Origin: Mesorhizobium amorphae
GTDB lineage: Bacteria > Pseudomonadota > Alphaproteobacteria > Rhizobiales > Rhizobiaceae
Direction of reading: 5' to 3'
NCBI GenBank assembly: GCA_003240775.1
Contig: QFNI01000008.1
Span: forward strand, 1-64,000
DNA: 64,000 bases
This document shows, piece after piece, positions 32,728 through 41,426 of the stretch (the first letter of the stretch is position 1; every line of letters begins with the position of its first letter). The position numbers were made by a program, and so were the translations under genes. The notes under the pieces were generated by a model that saw nothing but the letters and a program-made list of their open reading frames with translations, made no database searches and had not been told where the DNA came from.

Positions 32728-35139
32728 TCACCCCCGCATCCTTTCGCCACTGGGGTCGAAGGGGGCCTTTTCCAGAACACGCGCAAGGCGTTCGACGCCC
32801 ACGATATGGGACCGGAGTTCCACGCCCTCCTCGGCCAGGTCCCGCTCGATCAGCGCCATGGCCAGGCTCTTTCCGACGGTGTGCCCATAGCCGCCCGAAG
32901 TGACGAAGCCGACCAGGCGATCTGCGTGCCATACCGGCTCGTAGCCGCTCGCATCGGCATCGTCCGCATCGATCTCGAGGATCACGAGCTTGCGCGGCGC
33001 GCCCTGCTCGCGCTCCTTGATTGCCGCCGCTCGCCCGACGAACTCGCCCTTGCCGAACGCGATCCACCGGTCCATCCCGGTCTCGCCGGGCGTGTAGTCC
33101 TGCGTGAATTCGCGCGACCAGATGCCGAAGCCCTTTTCGAGCCGCAGGGCGTTCACGGCGTTGAAGCCGTATTCCACCATGCCCAGGCCTTCGCCGGCCG
33201 CGAGCAGCGCCTGGCGCAAGGGGGCATGCTCGGCCGCCGTGCAGTGGATCTCGTAGCCGAGTTCGCCCACCACAGACAATCGCCCGACCCACGCGTCGGC
33301 GAGGCCGATTGGCATGCGCCGGCACCCCAGAAAGGGCAGGGCGGCGTTGGACACGTCCTCGTGCGTGACGCGTTCGAGCACCTTGCGGGCGTTCGGGCCG
33401 GCCAGGGAGAAACCCACGGTCTGGTCCGAGATGTCGCGCACCTCGACGCCCTGCTCGAGATGGGACTCGAACCAGCGCATGTGCCATTCGCGCAGATAGT
33501 AGGAACCCATGATCCACCAAGTGCCGTCGCCCCAGTTGAACACGGTCAGATCGCCCTTGAGCTTGCCGTTCTCGCCAAGCATGGGCGCGAGCTTCACCCG
33601 GCCGGGCCCCGGCAGCGCGCAGGCGAGCATGCGGTCAAGCCACCCTCGTGCTGCCTCGCCCGACACCGCGTAGCGGGAGAAGGCGGAGATATCGAGCAGG
33701 CCCACCCCTTCGCGCACGCCGCGGCACTCGCGGCCCACGATGTCGAACGCGTTGGACCGCTTCAGGGTCGGCGTTTCCGCGAACCCCTCTTCGGCGAAGT
33801 AGAGCGGCACCTCCATGCCCCACGAGGCGCCCCACCGCGCACCGGCGGCCGTCATCGCCCCGTGCGCTCCGGCCGTCTTCACGGGCCGGCCGGCGGGCAG
33901 CTGCTCGTTGGGGTAAGACATCACGAAGCGGCGCGAATAGAACTGACCGGTGGTCTGGCGGATATATTCGCGGTTCGAGGCGAAAGCGCCGTAGCGCGCG
34001 ATGTCCATGCCGAACACATCGGCCTCCGGCTCGCCGTGGATCATCCATTCGGCCAGCGACTTGCCGACGCCGCCGCCTTGCAGGAAGCCCGCCATGACGC
34101 CGCACGCGACCCAGTAGTTAGGCACCCCGCGAACCGGGCCGACCAGGGGATTGCCGTCCGGCGAGAAGGTGAAGGCGCCGTTGACCCATCGCTTGATGCC
34201 CGCCGTTTCGAGGCAGGGATAGCGGCTGAAGCCCAGGGCGAGCTCTTCGCCGATGCGCTCGGGGTCTTCCTGGATCAGCTCGATGCCGTAGTTCCACGGC
34301 GCGCCGTCCATGTTCCAGTGCTTGTAGTTGCGCTCGTAGATGCCGAGCAGCATGCCCTTCTGCTCCTGGCGCATGTAGGTGAAGCCTTCGAGATCCACGA
34401 TCAGGGGCAGCTCGAAGTCGAGCTCGGCGACCGCCGGAATGGCTTCGGTGACGAGGTAGTGGTGTTCCATCGGCGTCACCGGAAGCTCGATGCCCGCCAT
34501 CCTGCCGACCTGCTTGGCCCACAGGCCCGCCGCGTTCACCACGTGCTCGGCGGTGATCGTGCCTTTCTCGGTCACCACGTCCCAGCTCAGGTCCGGGCGC
34601 TGCCGGAGTTCCACAACCCGGTTGTTCTCGATGATGTCGGCTCCGCGCAGGCGGGCGGCGCGGGCATAGGCGTGAACCGTGCCGGATGGGTCGATGTGGC
34701 CCTCGCGCTCGGCGAAGAGCCCGCCCAGCACGTTCTCGGTGCTGATGACGGGGCAGCGCTTCTTGATCTCGTCGACACCCACCAGGTGCACGTCGTCGAT
34801 GCCCATGGTCTGGAACACGCGGTAGGCCGACTGCAGCCACTCCCACCGCTCGGGCGCGGAGGCGATGGATATGCCGCCGGGCATGTGCATGCCGATGTTC
34901 TGGCCCGACTCCCGCTCCACCTCCGACAGCAGGTCTATGGTGTAGGCCTGGAGGGCTGCGATGTTGGGGTCGGCGTTGAGGGCGTGGAAACCGCCTGCCG
35001 CGTGCCAGCTCGAGCCTGCTGTCAGCACGCTGCGTTCGACGAGGGCGACATCGCTCCAGCCGAACCGCGCGAGGTGGTAGAGCACGGAGGCTCCCACCAC
35101 GCCGCCACCGATCACCACGGCCCTGTAGTTCGTCTTCAC
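32728..35139 (-). CDS. Dimethylglycine dehydrogenase-like two-domain oxidoreductase
   Basis: 803 residues. The N-terminal DAO domain begins at once (YRAVVIGGGVVGASVLYHLA), with LTAGSSWHAAGGFHALNADP nearby. The C-terminal half is a GCV_T/aminomethyltransferase domain (GVGLLDISAFSRYAVSGEAA; VVGELGYEIHCTAAEHAPLR) that hands formaldehyde-level carbon to tetrahydrofolate. This matches dimethylglycine or sarcosine dehydrogenases. I start at GTG 35139 (GAGCGAGG seven bases upstream); the GTG at 35187 would place the start inside an operator-like site. First gene of the sox operon. Confidence 0.92.
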   Translation of the reverse strand: MKTNYRAVVIGGGVVGASVLYHLARFGWSDVALVERSVLTAGSSWHAAGGFHALNADPNIAALQAYTIDLLSEVERESGQNIGMHMPGGISIASAPERWEWLQSAYRVFQTMGIDDVHLVGVDEIKKRCPVISTENVLGGLFAEREGHIDPSGTVHAYARAARLRGADIIENNRVVELRQRPDLSWDVVTEKGTITAEHVVNAAGLWAKQVGRMAGIELPVTPMEHHYLVTEAIPAVAELDFELPLIVDLEGFTYMRQEQKGMLLGIYERNYKHWNMDGAPWNYGIELIQEDPERIGEELALGFSRYPCLETAGIKRWVNGAFTFSPDGNPLVGPVRGVPNYWVACGVMAGFLQGGGVGKSLAEWMIHGEPEADVFGMDIARYGAFASNREYIRQTTGQFYSRRFVMSYPNEQLPAGRPVKTAGAHGAMTAAGARWGASWGMEVPLYFAEEGFAETPTLKRSNAFDIVGRECRGVREGVGLLDISAFSRYAVSGEAARGWLDRMLACALPGPGRVKLAPMLGENGKLKGDLTVFNWGDGTWWIMGSYYLREWHMRWFESHLEQGVEVRDISDQTVGFSLAGPNARKVLERVTHEDVSNAALPFLGCRRMPIGLADAWVGRLSVVGELGYEIHCTAAEHAPLRQALLAAGEGLGMVEYGFNAVNALRLEKGFGIWSREFTQDYTPGETGMDRWIAFGKGEFVGRAAAIKEREQGAPRKLVILEIDADDADASGYEPVWHADRLVGFVTSGGYGHTVGKSLAMALIERDLAEEGVELRSHIVGVERLARVLEKAPFDPSGERMRG

Positions 35140-35179
35140 CGCTGACCTCGCTCCGCTCACTGGGCTCAGCCTAAGAGCA

Positions 35180-35197
35180 GTGGACACTTATGTCTAG
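35180..35197. promoter_or_regulatory. Operator-like repeat GTGGACA-N4-TGTCTAG (copy 2)
   Basis: Near copy of 26006-26023: TGGACA, four bases, TGTCTA. It lies 41 bases upstream of the GTG start of the dimethylglycine dehydrogenase (35139) and so near or within the promoter of the sox operon. Confidence 0.6.
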
Positions 35198-35268
35198 TCT
35201 CGGTGTCGCGCGCGTCGTCCCGCTTCCGCCCACCACTTGTCGGCCCCTCCGGGGAGGACTTGCGCGCT

Positions 35269-35286
35269 CTGGACATTTGTGTCTGG
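35269..35286. promoter_or_regulatory. Operator-like repeat CTGGACA-N4-TGTCTGG (copy 3)
   Basis: Third relative of 26006-26023, in the same 333-base divergent gap as copy 2. It is 186 bases upstream of the family-5 binding protein (35472) and 89 bases from copy 2, so it could serve the plus-strand promoter. Confidence 0.6.
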
Positions 35287-35471
35287 TTAAGGCTCCGCAA
35301 GGACGGGGATCGCGATGCGAGGCTTGCCGGAGGAAACAGTGCCGCTCCGAAGCGGGGCGATGTTTCCTCCGCCCACCGGGAAGGGTGGAGCACGGGATCG
35401 AGGGTCCCGTTGGCCCGCTTTCCGTCGCTAGGCCGGCATCGGTTTGAAACAGAAAACGGAGGAGTGAGACG

Positions 35472-37145
35472 ATGGGAACGGGTCCGAACGAAGCCACCAC
35501 CCACCGGAACCGCGACGGAAAGCCGGTGTCGCGCACGGTGCTCGCAATGGCCGATGCAGCCAGGGAAGGCAGGCTCGACCGGCGCGAATTCCTGGCGCTC
35601 GCCAGCGCGATGGGCGCATCCGGCACTGTTGCCTACGGCATGCTCGGCCTCGCCGCGCCGACGCCAGCACTCGCCCAGGAGCCGCGCAAGGGCGGCACGC
35701 TGAAGGTCGCAATGCTCTGCAAGGACGTGATGGACCCGCGCACCCTGTCCTGGGCCGAGGGCGCCAACATCTGCCGCACCTTCCTCGAGCCGTTGGTGAA
35801 ATACGAGCGTGATTTCACCTTCCAGCCGATGCTCCTGGAAAGCTGGGACGTGAACGACGACGCGACCGAATACGTGCTCCACGTCCGCAAGAGCGTGAAA
35901 TGGAACAACGGCGACGACTTCACGGCCGACGACGTGATCTTCAACATCAATCGCTGGTGCGAAAAGGACTCCCCCGGCAACTCCATGGCAGGCCGCATGG
36001 CGAGCCTGGTGGACGAGGCGACGGGCAAGGCGCGGGAAGGCGCTGTCACGAAAGTCGACGACCACACGGTGAAGCTGACCCTGCCTCATTCCGACGTCAC
36101 GATCGTGCCGGGCTTCACGGACTATCCCGCGCTCCTCGTCCACCGCGACTTCGACAAGACGGGCGGCGATCTCGTCGCCAACCCCATCGGCACCGGAGCC
36201 TTCGAGCTCGTCTCCTATTCGGCGGGGGATCGCGTCGTCGTGAAGCGGCGCGAGAACGGCGCGTGGTGGGGCGGCGAGGCCCATCTCGACGGTGTGGAGT
36301 TCATCGACTACGGCAACGACCCGACGACCATGGTGAACGCCTTCGAAGCCGGCGAAATCCACACCAACTACGAGACCACCGCCGACACGGTGAAGATTCT
36401 CGACGACATGGGCCTCGTGAAGTCCGAGGTGGTCACGGCCGGCACCATCGTGGCGCGCACCAATGCGCGCAACAAGCCCTATGACGACAAGCGTGTGCGC
36501 AACGCGCTGCAGATGGCGGTCGACAACGCGACCATCCTGCAGCTCGGCTATGGCGGGCTCGGAACGCCGGCCGAGAACCACCATGTCTGCCCGATCCACC
36601 CGGAATATTACGAGCTGCCCAAGCAGGCGCGCGACGCATCCAAGGCGAAGCAGCTGATGAACGATGCAGGCCAGGCCGACTTCGAGCACGACCTGATCAC
36701 CGTGGACGAGGAATGGCAGAAGAACACGGGCGACGCCATCGCCGCCCAGCTTCGCGAGGCCGGCATCAAGGTCAAGCGCACGGTGCTGCCGGGCTCGACC
36801 TTCTGGAACGACTGGACGAAGTATCCCTATTCCATGACGATCTGGAACATGCGCCCGCTCGGCGTGCAGGTGCTGGCGCTCGCCTACCGATCGGGCGAGG
36901 CCTGGAATGAGAGCGGCTTCTCCAATGCCGAGTTCGACAAGAAGCTCGGCGAAGCGCTCGCCATCGCCGATGTCGAAAAGCGGCGCACTGTCATGGCCGA
37001 CGTGGAGCGCATCCTGCAGGACGAGGGCGTCATCATCCAGCCCTTCTGGCGCAAGTTCTTCAACCACTCGGTCGCCGCCGTGAAGAACCACGGCATGCAC
37101 CAGTCGAACGAGATCAACCTCGAACGCGTCTGGCTCGAGGAGTAG
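35472..37145 (+). CDS. Family-5 (peptide/opine-type) ABC substrate-binding protein
   Basis: 557 residues, SBP_bac_5. The N-terminus has a long leader then a Tat-like signal DRREFLALASAMGASG (about residues 36-51) with cleavage near ALAQ. The mature part shows GGTLKVAMLCKDVMDPRTLS, the NNGDDFTADDVIFNINRWCE signature and a NPIGTGAFELVSYSAGDRVV segment. GGAGGAG seven bases before ATG 35472 is a strong ribosome site. No permease or ATPase follows, so it is an orphan or works with a transporter elsewhere. Its position opposite the dimethylglycine/sarcosine operon suggests a methylated amine or peptide ligand. Confidence 0.9.
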   Translation: MGTGPNEATTHRNRDGKPVSRTVLAMADAAREGRLDRREFLALASAMGASGTVAYGMLGLAAPTPALAQEPRKGGTLKVAMLCKDVMDPRTLSWAEGANICRTFLEPLVKYERDFTFQPMLLESWDVNDDATEYVLHVRKSVKWNNGDDFTADDVIFNINRWCEKDSPGNSMAGRMASLVDEATGKAREGAVTKVDDHTVKLTLPHSDVTIVPGFTDYPALLVHRDFDKTGGDLVANPIGTGAFELVSYSAGDRVVVKRRENGAWWGGEAHLDGVEFIDYGNDPTTMVNAFEAGEIHTNYETTADTVKILDDMGLVKSEVVTAGTIVARTNARNKPYDDKRVRNALQMAVDNATILQLGYGGLGTPAENHHVCPIHPEYYELPKQARDASKAKQLMNDAGQADFEHDLITVDEEWQKNTGDAIAAQLREAGIKVKRTVLPGSTFWNDWTKYPYSMTIWNMRPLGVQVLALAYRSGEAWNESGFSNAEFDKKLGEALAIADVEKRRTVMADVERILQDEGVIIQPFWRKFFNHSVAAVKNHGMHQSNEINLERVWLEE

Positions 37146-37152
37146 CGCTCTC

Positions 37153-37228
37153 CACCGGGCACAGGCTTCTTGCTTCTTCCCTCGGCCAAGCATTGCAGCC
37201 GATGTCTGCTATCGGCTGAAGCCCGGTG
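37153..37228 (+). terminator. Nested stem-loop downstream of the family-5 binding protein
   Basis: CACCGGGC (37153-37160) pairs with GCCCGGTG (37221-37228). Inside it CAGCCGAT (37196-37203) pairs with ATCGGCTG (37211-37218). GGCTTC (37163-37168) could alternatively pair with GAAGCC (37218-37223). It starts eight bases after the stop codon. No U-tract follows, so it is more likely a Rho-linked or 3'-protecting structure than an intrinsic terminator. Confidence 0.45.
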
Positions 37229-37287
37229 CGAAGAGCCACTCGGCAGGGTCGTCGCAGTCGCGCATGCTGCTGCTCGCTGCTTTCCTT

Positions 37288-37327
37288 GGAGACATCCTCA
37301 CGGCCAGCTGGGCGTGACGATGTCTCC
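37288..37327. repeat. 40-base near-perfect palindrome
   Basis: The outer arms GGAGACATC and GATGTCTCC are exact, then TCACG/CGTGA, then a CCAGCTGG centre. Only two symmetric base pairs are broken (36 of 40 positions match the reverse complement). It lies between convergent genes and could extrude as a cruciform or form a hairpin in RNA from either strand. Confidence 0.65.
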
Positions 37328-37392
37328 GGGATATCAAGGCGTTGATCCGAAGCCGCATGCCGGCCGTCGACACTCTTCCTTTCTATTCCCGC

Positions 37393-37438
37393 AGCGTTTC
37401 CGGACGCGAAACCGCTGCGCACTTCTGCCGGAAACGCT
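37393..37438. repeat. Rhizobial-type intergenic palindromic repeat
   Basis: AGCGTTTCCGG (37393-37403) and CCGGAAACGCT (37428-37438) are exact complements with a 24-base loop reading ACGCGAAACCGCTGCGCACT then TCTG. The wording closely resembles a short palindromic element scattered between genes in many Rhizobiales genomes. It ends two bases before the TRAP binding-protein stop codon at 37440. Confidence 0.55.
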
Positions 37439-37439
37439 C

Positions 37440-38438
37440 CTAGGAAACCGCTCGCACGGCGTCGATGCGCTCCTGGCCTCCGACGATGCCGGCAAAGGAC
37501 GACCACACGCGACGCGCGCCGGCCTCCCAGGCCTCGCGTTGGGCGGGCTGGACGACGTGCCCGCCATTCGCCTTGGCGGTCTTGATCGAGGCCGTTTCGT
37601 CCTCGACGATGAGCCCGTCGAAATAGGCCGCGCCCTCGCGGGACGCTTCGAGGAAGACGGTGCGCTGCTCTTGCGTGAGGCCGTTCCAGAAGCTTCCCGC
37701 ATAGTAGACGACGCCGGATGCCCAGATGTGGGCGGTCTCGGTCAGGTAGGGCACCACCTCGTAGAGCTTGAAGCCGGCATAGGCCGATTTCGTGAGGTCC
37801 ATGGCATCGGCCACGCCGGAGGAAAGCGCGTTGTAGGTTTCGGTAATGGGAATGCCGACCGGCGAGGCGCCAAACGCGCTCCAAAGCTCGGTGTGGAGGG
37901 GGCTCTGGATGACGCGGATGCGCTTGCCGGAAAGCTGCTCGGGACGGGTGATCTCTTCCTTGGCCAGCAGATGGCGCGCGCCGTAGTTGATGAAGCCGCC
38001 GACCGCGAAATTCTGTGCGGCGAGCTTCGTCGCGAGATCGCCCCCGATCTCGCCATTCACCACGGACCGCACATGCGCGGCGTCCCGAAACAGGAAGGGC
38101 AGGTCGAGGAGCTGCACCTCGGGCACCCAGCCCGACAGGGCCGAGACGGTGGACAGGCTGGCCTGGATGGAGCCCAGGCGGATGCCTTCCGCCACCTCCT
38201 TTTCCGCGCCGAGCGCGCCCGAGCGCACGATGTTGAAGCTGAACTCGCCGGGAAGGCGCTCCTCGACGATGTCGCGGATGCGCAGCCAGATCTTGGTTTC
38301 CGGCTTGTCGTCGCCAAACAGCGAGGCGACCGTCAGGCGTGTCGCCGCGCGGGCGCGGCCGATCACGGGCGGGGCGACGAGGGCGGTCGTCGCGGCGGCC
38401 GTGCCCCAGAGGAAGGTGCGGCGATCGAGATGGATCAT
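37440..38438 (-). CDS. TRAP transporter substrate-binding protein (DctP-like)
   Basis: 332 residues. It begins MIHLDRRTFLWGTAAATTAL, a Tat-type signal with cleavage near GRARA (about residue 32). Conserved DctP parts include FSFNIVRSGALGAEKEVAEG, QLLDLPFLFRDAAHVRSVVN and YYAGSFWNGLTQEQRTVFLE. The protein binds an organic anion in the periplasm for the QM membrane pair. It follows the QM gene by 17 bases on the same strand and ends the operon. The neighbouring SsuD-like enzyme suggests a sulfonate ligand. Confidence 0.92.
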   Translation of the reverse strand: MIHLDRRTFLWGTAAATTALVAPPVIGRARAATRLTVASLFGDDKPETKIWLRIRDIVEERLPGEFSFNIVRSGALGAEKEVAEGIRLGSIQASLSTVSALSGWVPEVQLLDLPFLFRDAAHVRSVVNGEIGGDLATKLAAQNFAVGGFINYGARHLLAKEEITRPEQLSGKRIRVIQSPLHTELWSAFGASPVGIPITETYNALSSGVADAMDLTKSAYAGFKLYEVVPYLTETAHIWASGVVYYAGSFWNGLTQEQRTVFLEASREGAAYFDGLIVEDETASIKTAKANGGHVVQPAQREAWEAGARRVWSSFAGIVGGQERIDAVRAVS

Positions 38439-38455
38439 GGAAGGTCGAGCTCCGG

Positions 38456-40282
38456 TCAGACGATGAGGGCGTAGAGGCAGATGACGCCGAGCGCCGTGAG
38501 AAGCGCTGCGAGGAAGGGCAGGATCTCGGCGAAGAGGCGGGTCGCGGGAATGCGGGTGACACCGCTGACGACGAAGACGAGCATGCCCACGGGCGGGGTG
38601 AGGCCGCCGATCATCAGGTTGACCACGAGGATCACGCCGAAATGGATCGGGTCGATGCCGGCTGCGACCGCGAGCGGCAGGAAGAGTGGGCCGAAGAGCA
38701 GGATCGCCGCGCCGATGTCGAGCACGAGCCCTATCGCGAGAAGGGCGAGGTTGACGGCGAGAAGCGTGGCCAAGGGCGACGTGCCGAAGGCCGATGCGAA
38801 GCTCTGCATGAGGCCGGCGATGTCGTCCACGGCGAGCATGAAGGCGAAGGGTCCGGCCGTGCCGATCAGAAGGCCGATCGCGGCCGCCTCGGCGCCTGCC
38901 TGGCGCAGATTGGCGCCGATCTCGCGCACCGGCACGCGGGCTGCGGCTGCGAGCCCGAAGGTGTAGGCGGCTGCGAGCGCTGCGGCTTCCGTTGTCGTCA
39001 CCACGCCGAAGCGGATGCCGGCGACCACGATCACCCCAAGCCCGAAGGCCGGCAGGGCGGCGACCCCCGCCTGGATGCGTTCCCGCCCGCTCGCCTTGGG
39101 CGCTCGCTCGCTGGTTCTCACGACGAGGCGGATGGCGACGAAGAGGCAGAGCGCCATGACGCCCCCGGCCGCGAAGCCGCCGACGAGCAGCGAGCCGACC
39201 GACAGATTGGTGGCCGCTGCGAGGATCAAAAAGGCGATGGATGGCGGGATGACGTTGTCGAGGACCGAGGTCGCCGCGATCAGCGCGCCGGCCTGTTCGG
39301 GCCGGTAGCCATAGCGCACGAGCTCGGGCTGGAAGGTGGTCGCGCCGAAGGCCGCGTTCGCGACCGACGAGCCCGAGGCGCCGGAAAACAGCACGCTCGT
39401 CAAAAGCGTGGTCTGAGCGAGCCCCGCACGCAGGTGGCCGACGAGCGAGGACGCGAAGCGCACGATCTGCCCGGCCGTTCCCGACACGGTGAGGAGGTTG
39501 CCGACGAGAAGGAAGAAGGGGATGGCGAGAAGCAGGAACTTCGACATGCCCGTGACCGCAGCCGACACGATCGCCGGCTCGGGCAGCGTGCTGCCGAAGG
39601 CGAGCGCCACATAGGCGGCGGCCAGAAACGTGTGGGGCAGCGAGGCGCCGGCCAGCAGGCCGAGCGCGACCACGGCGAAGAGTGCAGCACTTGGCGGCAG
39701 GGACGTCGCGAACTGGAGCGAGGGGATGGCGAGATAGAGCGCGCCGGCGAGAAGGATCGCCATGCCGAGGCCCGTGGGCTTCGCTTCCGCCACGCGCTTG
39801 AGCACGAGCACGAGGATGACGAGCGCGCCGCCCGCGGCCAGAAGGGCGAAGCGCACCCATTCCGGCAGACCGAGCGACGGGGAGGTTCCGCCCAGAAGCG
39901 TGACGATGCGGGCGCCGCCGAAGCAGAGGATCAGGCCGGACAGAAGGACGATGGCGTCTCCTACGATGTCCGCCGCCCGCTGGCCGCCCGGCGGCATGTG
40001 CCGGGTCAGGACGTCGAGCCGCATGGCGAGCGCGCTGTCGAGCGCGAGCGGCGCACCGAAGGCGATCAGCGCCACATGCAGCCAGATCCCCAGGTCCTCG
40101 GTGCCGACGATCCCCGTGCCCGCGCCGTAGCGAAGCGTCGCACCGGCGAGGACGATGACGAGCAGCGCGAGGAGAATGCCGCCCACCACCAGTCCGAGCG
40201 CCGTCTGGACCGCGGCGAGGCAGCGCCTGGCAAGCTCGGAGAGGGCCGGCCTGCGTTGCGTTGCGGCAAGCTGGACGTTCAT
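38456..40282 (-). CDS. TRAP transporter fused small and large permease subunits (DctQM)
   Basis: 608 residues, with the small DctQ subunit (about residues 1-165, four membrane segments, TEDLGIWLHVALIAFGAPLA) fused to the large DctM subunit (GLLAGASLPHTFLAAAYVAL; SGASGSSVANAAFGATTFQP; PPSIAFLILAAATNLSVGSL; GPLFLPLAVAAGIDPIHFGV). Sodium-driven uptake needs no ATP. The N-terminal 20 residues are cytoplasmic. It is 10 bases downstream of the SsuD-like gene, so enzyme and transporter are co-expressed. Confidence 0.93.
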   Translation of the reverse strand: MNVQLAATQRRPALSELARRCLAAVQTALGLVVGGILLALLVIVLAGATLRYGAGTGIVGTEDLGIWLHVALIAFGAPLALDSALAMRLDVLTRHMPPGGQRAADIVGDAIVLLSGLILCFGGARIVTLLGGTSPSLGLPEWVRFALLAAGGALVILVLVLKRVAEAKPTGLGMAILLAGALYLAIPSLQFATSLPPSAALFAVVALGLLAGASLPHTFLAAAYVALAFGSTLPEPAIVSAAVTGMSKFLLLAIPFFLLVGNLLTVSGTAGQIVRFASSLVGHLRAGLAQTTLLTSVLFSGASGSSVANAAFGATTFQPELVRYGYRPEQAGALIAATSVLDNVIPPSIAFLILAAATNLSVGSLLVGGFAAGGVMALCLFVAIRLVVRTSERAPKASGRERIQAGVAALPAFGLGVIVVAGIRFGVVTTTEAAALAAAYTFGLAAAARVPVREIGANLRQAGAEAAAIGLLIGTAGPFAFMLAVDDIAGLMQSFASAFGTSPLATLLAVNLALLAIGLVLDIGAAILLFGPLFLPLAVAAGIDPIHFGVILVVNLMIGGLTPPVGMLVFVVSGVTRIPATRLFAEILPFLAALLTALGVICLYALIV

Positions 40283-40292
40283 CGCGGTCGCC

Positions 40293-41426
40293 TCAGCTCC
40301 GGGAAGCCGTCTGGCCGAGATCCCGGTCGAACAGCGTCGACCAGGTGAACTGCTTGGCCTGGGGCACGCTCCGCTCCACTTCCAAGCGTGGCAGCACCGT
40401 CTCGCCGAAGCGCCATGCCTCTTCCAGAAGCGGCATGCCGGACAGGATGAAGGTCTCGACGCCTGCGGCCCGGTAGGCCTCGAGCGTGCGGATCACCGTG
40501 TCGGGAGAGCCGACGATGGCGGTGCCGGGCCCCGGTCGGACGAGACCGATGCCGGCCCAGAGATTGGGGGCGACTTCGAGATCGCGAAGGTTTTCGGGCT
40601 TGATGCCGCCGTGCAGGGCCGACATGCGTTGCTGGCCGACCGAGTCCGTGCCGCCGACGAAGCGCTTGTTGGCCGCGATGGCCTCGGCGTCCATGCGATC
40701 ATAAAGGTCGGCGGCGGCTTCCCAGGCCTTGGCATCCGTGTCGCGCACGATGACGTAGAGCCGGATGCCATAGTCGAGGGTGCGGCCGAGTCGGTCCGCG
40801 CGCTCGCGCACCGCCTTGACCTTGGCGCCGATCTCTTCGGGCGTCTCGCCCCAGGACAGATAGGTGTCGACGTGCTTGGCCGCGACGTCGAGCGCCTTTT
40901 CGGAGGAGCCGCCGAACCAGAGCGGCGGGGGCGCGATCGTTTCTCCGACCGGAAGCGCCAGCCTGGCGCCGAGGGTCTTGAAGTAGCGCCCCTCGAAATC
41001 GACCGTCTCGCCCCCGAAGAGCCGGTGCCAGATGGTCAGGTATTCGTCGGCCATGTCGTAGCGCTCGTCGTGCGGCAGGGTCATGCCGTAGGCGCCGAGC
41101 ATCTTGGCGTCGCCCGAGACGACGTTGACCAGGAGACGCCCGCCCGAGAATTCCTGGAAGGTCGCCGCCGTCTTGGCGAGCAGCGTCGGCGCGACGAGGC
41201 CGGGATGGATCGCGACGAGGAACTTCAGCCGCTCGGTATAGGGCAGCACCGCTCCGGCGAGCGTCCAGACGTCGTGGGCGCCCGTGGCGAAGAGCGCGCC
41301 GGTGTAGCCGAGCTGGTCATAGGCCTGTGCGAGATGGCGGTAATAGGCGTAGTCGACGCGGCGCGAACCGTCCTTCGTCCAGGGATAGCGCCCGTCCGGC
41401 GCGCACATGTACCACAGGATGTTCAT
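40293..41426 (-). CDS. FMNH2-dependent alkanesulfonate monooxygenase-like (SsuD family)
   Basis: 377 residues, luciferase-like fold, close to SsuD in length and wording: LGYTGALFATGAHDVWTLAG, LLVNVVSGDAKMLGAYGMTL, PPPLWFGGSSEKALDVAAKH, VDTYLSWGETPEEIGAKVKA, TDSVGQQRMSALHGGI and LWAGIGLVRPGPGTAIVG. SsuD uses reduced FMN and oxygen to split the C-S bond of alkanesulfonates, giving an aldehyde and sulfite. A separate flavin reductase would be needed; none is adjacent. ATG 41426 overlaps the upstream gene by ATGA. Methanesulfonate and sulfone oxygenases are related alternatives. Confidence 0.88.
   Translation of the reverse strand: MNILWYMCAPDGRYPWTKDGSRRVDYAYYRHLAQAYDQLGYTGALFATGAHDVWTLAGAVLPYTERLKFLVAIHPGLVAPTLLAKTAATFQEFSGGRLLVNVVSGDAKMLGAYGMTLPHDERYDMADEYLTIWHRLFGGETVDFEGRYFKTLGARLALPVGETIAPPPLWFGGSSEKALDVAAKHVDTYLSWGETPEEIGAKVKAVRERADRLGRTLDYGIRLYVIVRDTDAKAWEAAADLYDRMDAEAIAANKRFVGGTDSVGQQRMSALHGGIKPENLRDLEVAPNLWAGIGLVRPGPGTAIVGSPDTVIRTLEAYRAAGVETFILSGMPLLEEAWRFGETVLPRLEVERSVPQAKQFTWSTLFDRDLGQTASRS

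Larger units (their letters stand above)
37146..37439. other. Intergenic region with three inverted repeats between convergent genes
   Basis: About 294 bases between the family-5 binding protein (plus) and the TRAP binding protein (minus). No gene is supported. It is packed with symmetry: nested stems at 37153-37228, a 40-base near-palindrome at 37288-37327 and a rhizobial-type palindromic repeat at 37393-37438. Each could end transcripts from one side or the other. Confidence 0.6.

Noticed and set aside
32806..35145. 779-codon plus-strand frame opposite the dimethylglycine dehydrogenase
   Set aside because: Same antisense artefact; no recognisable motif.
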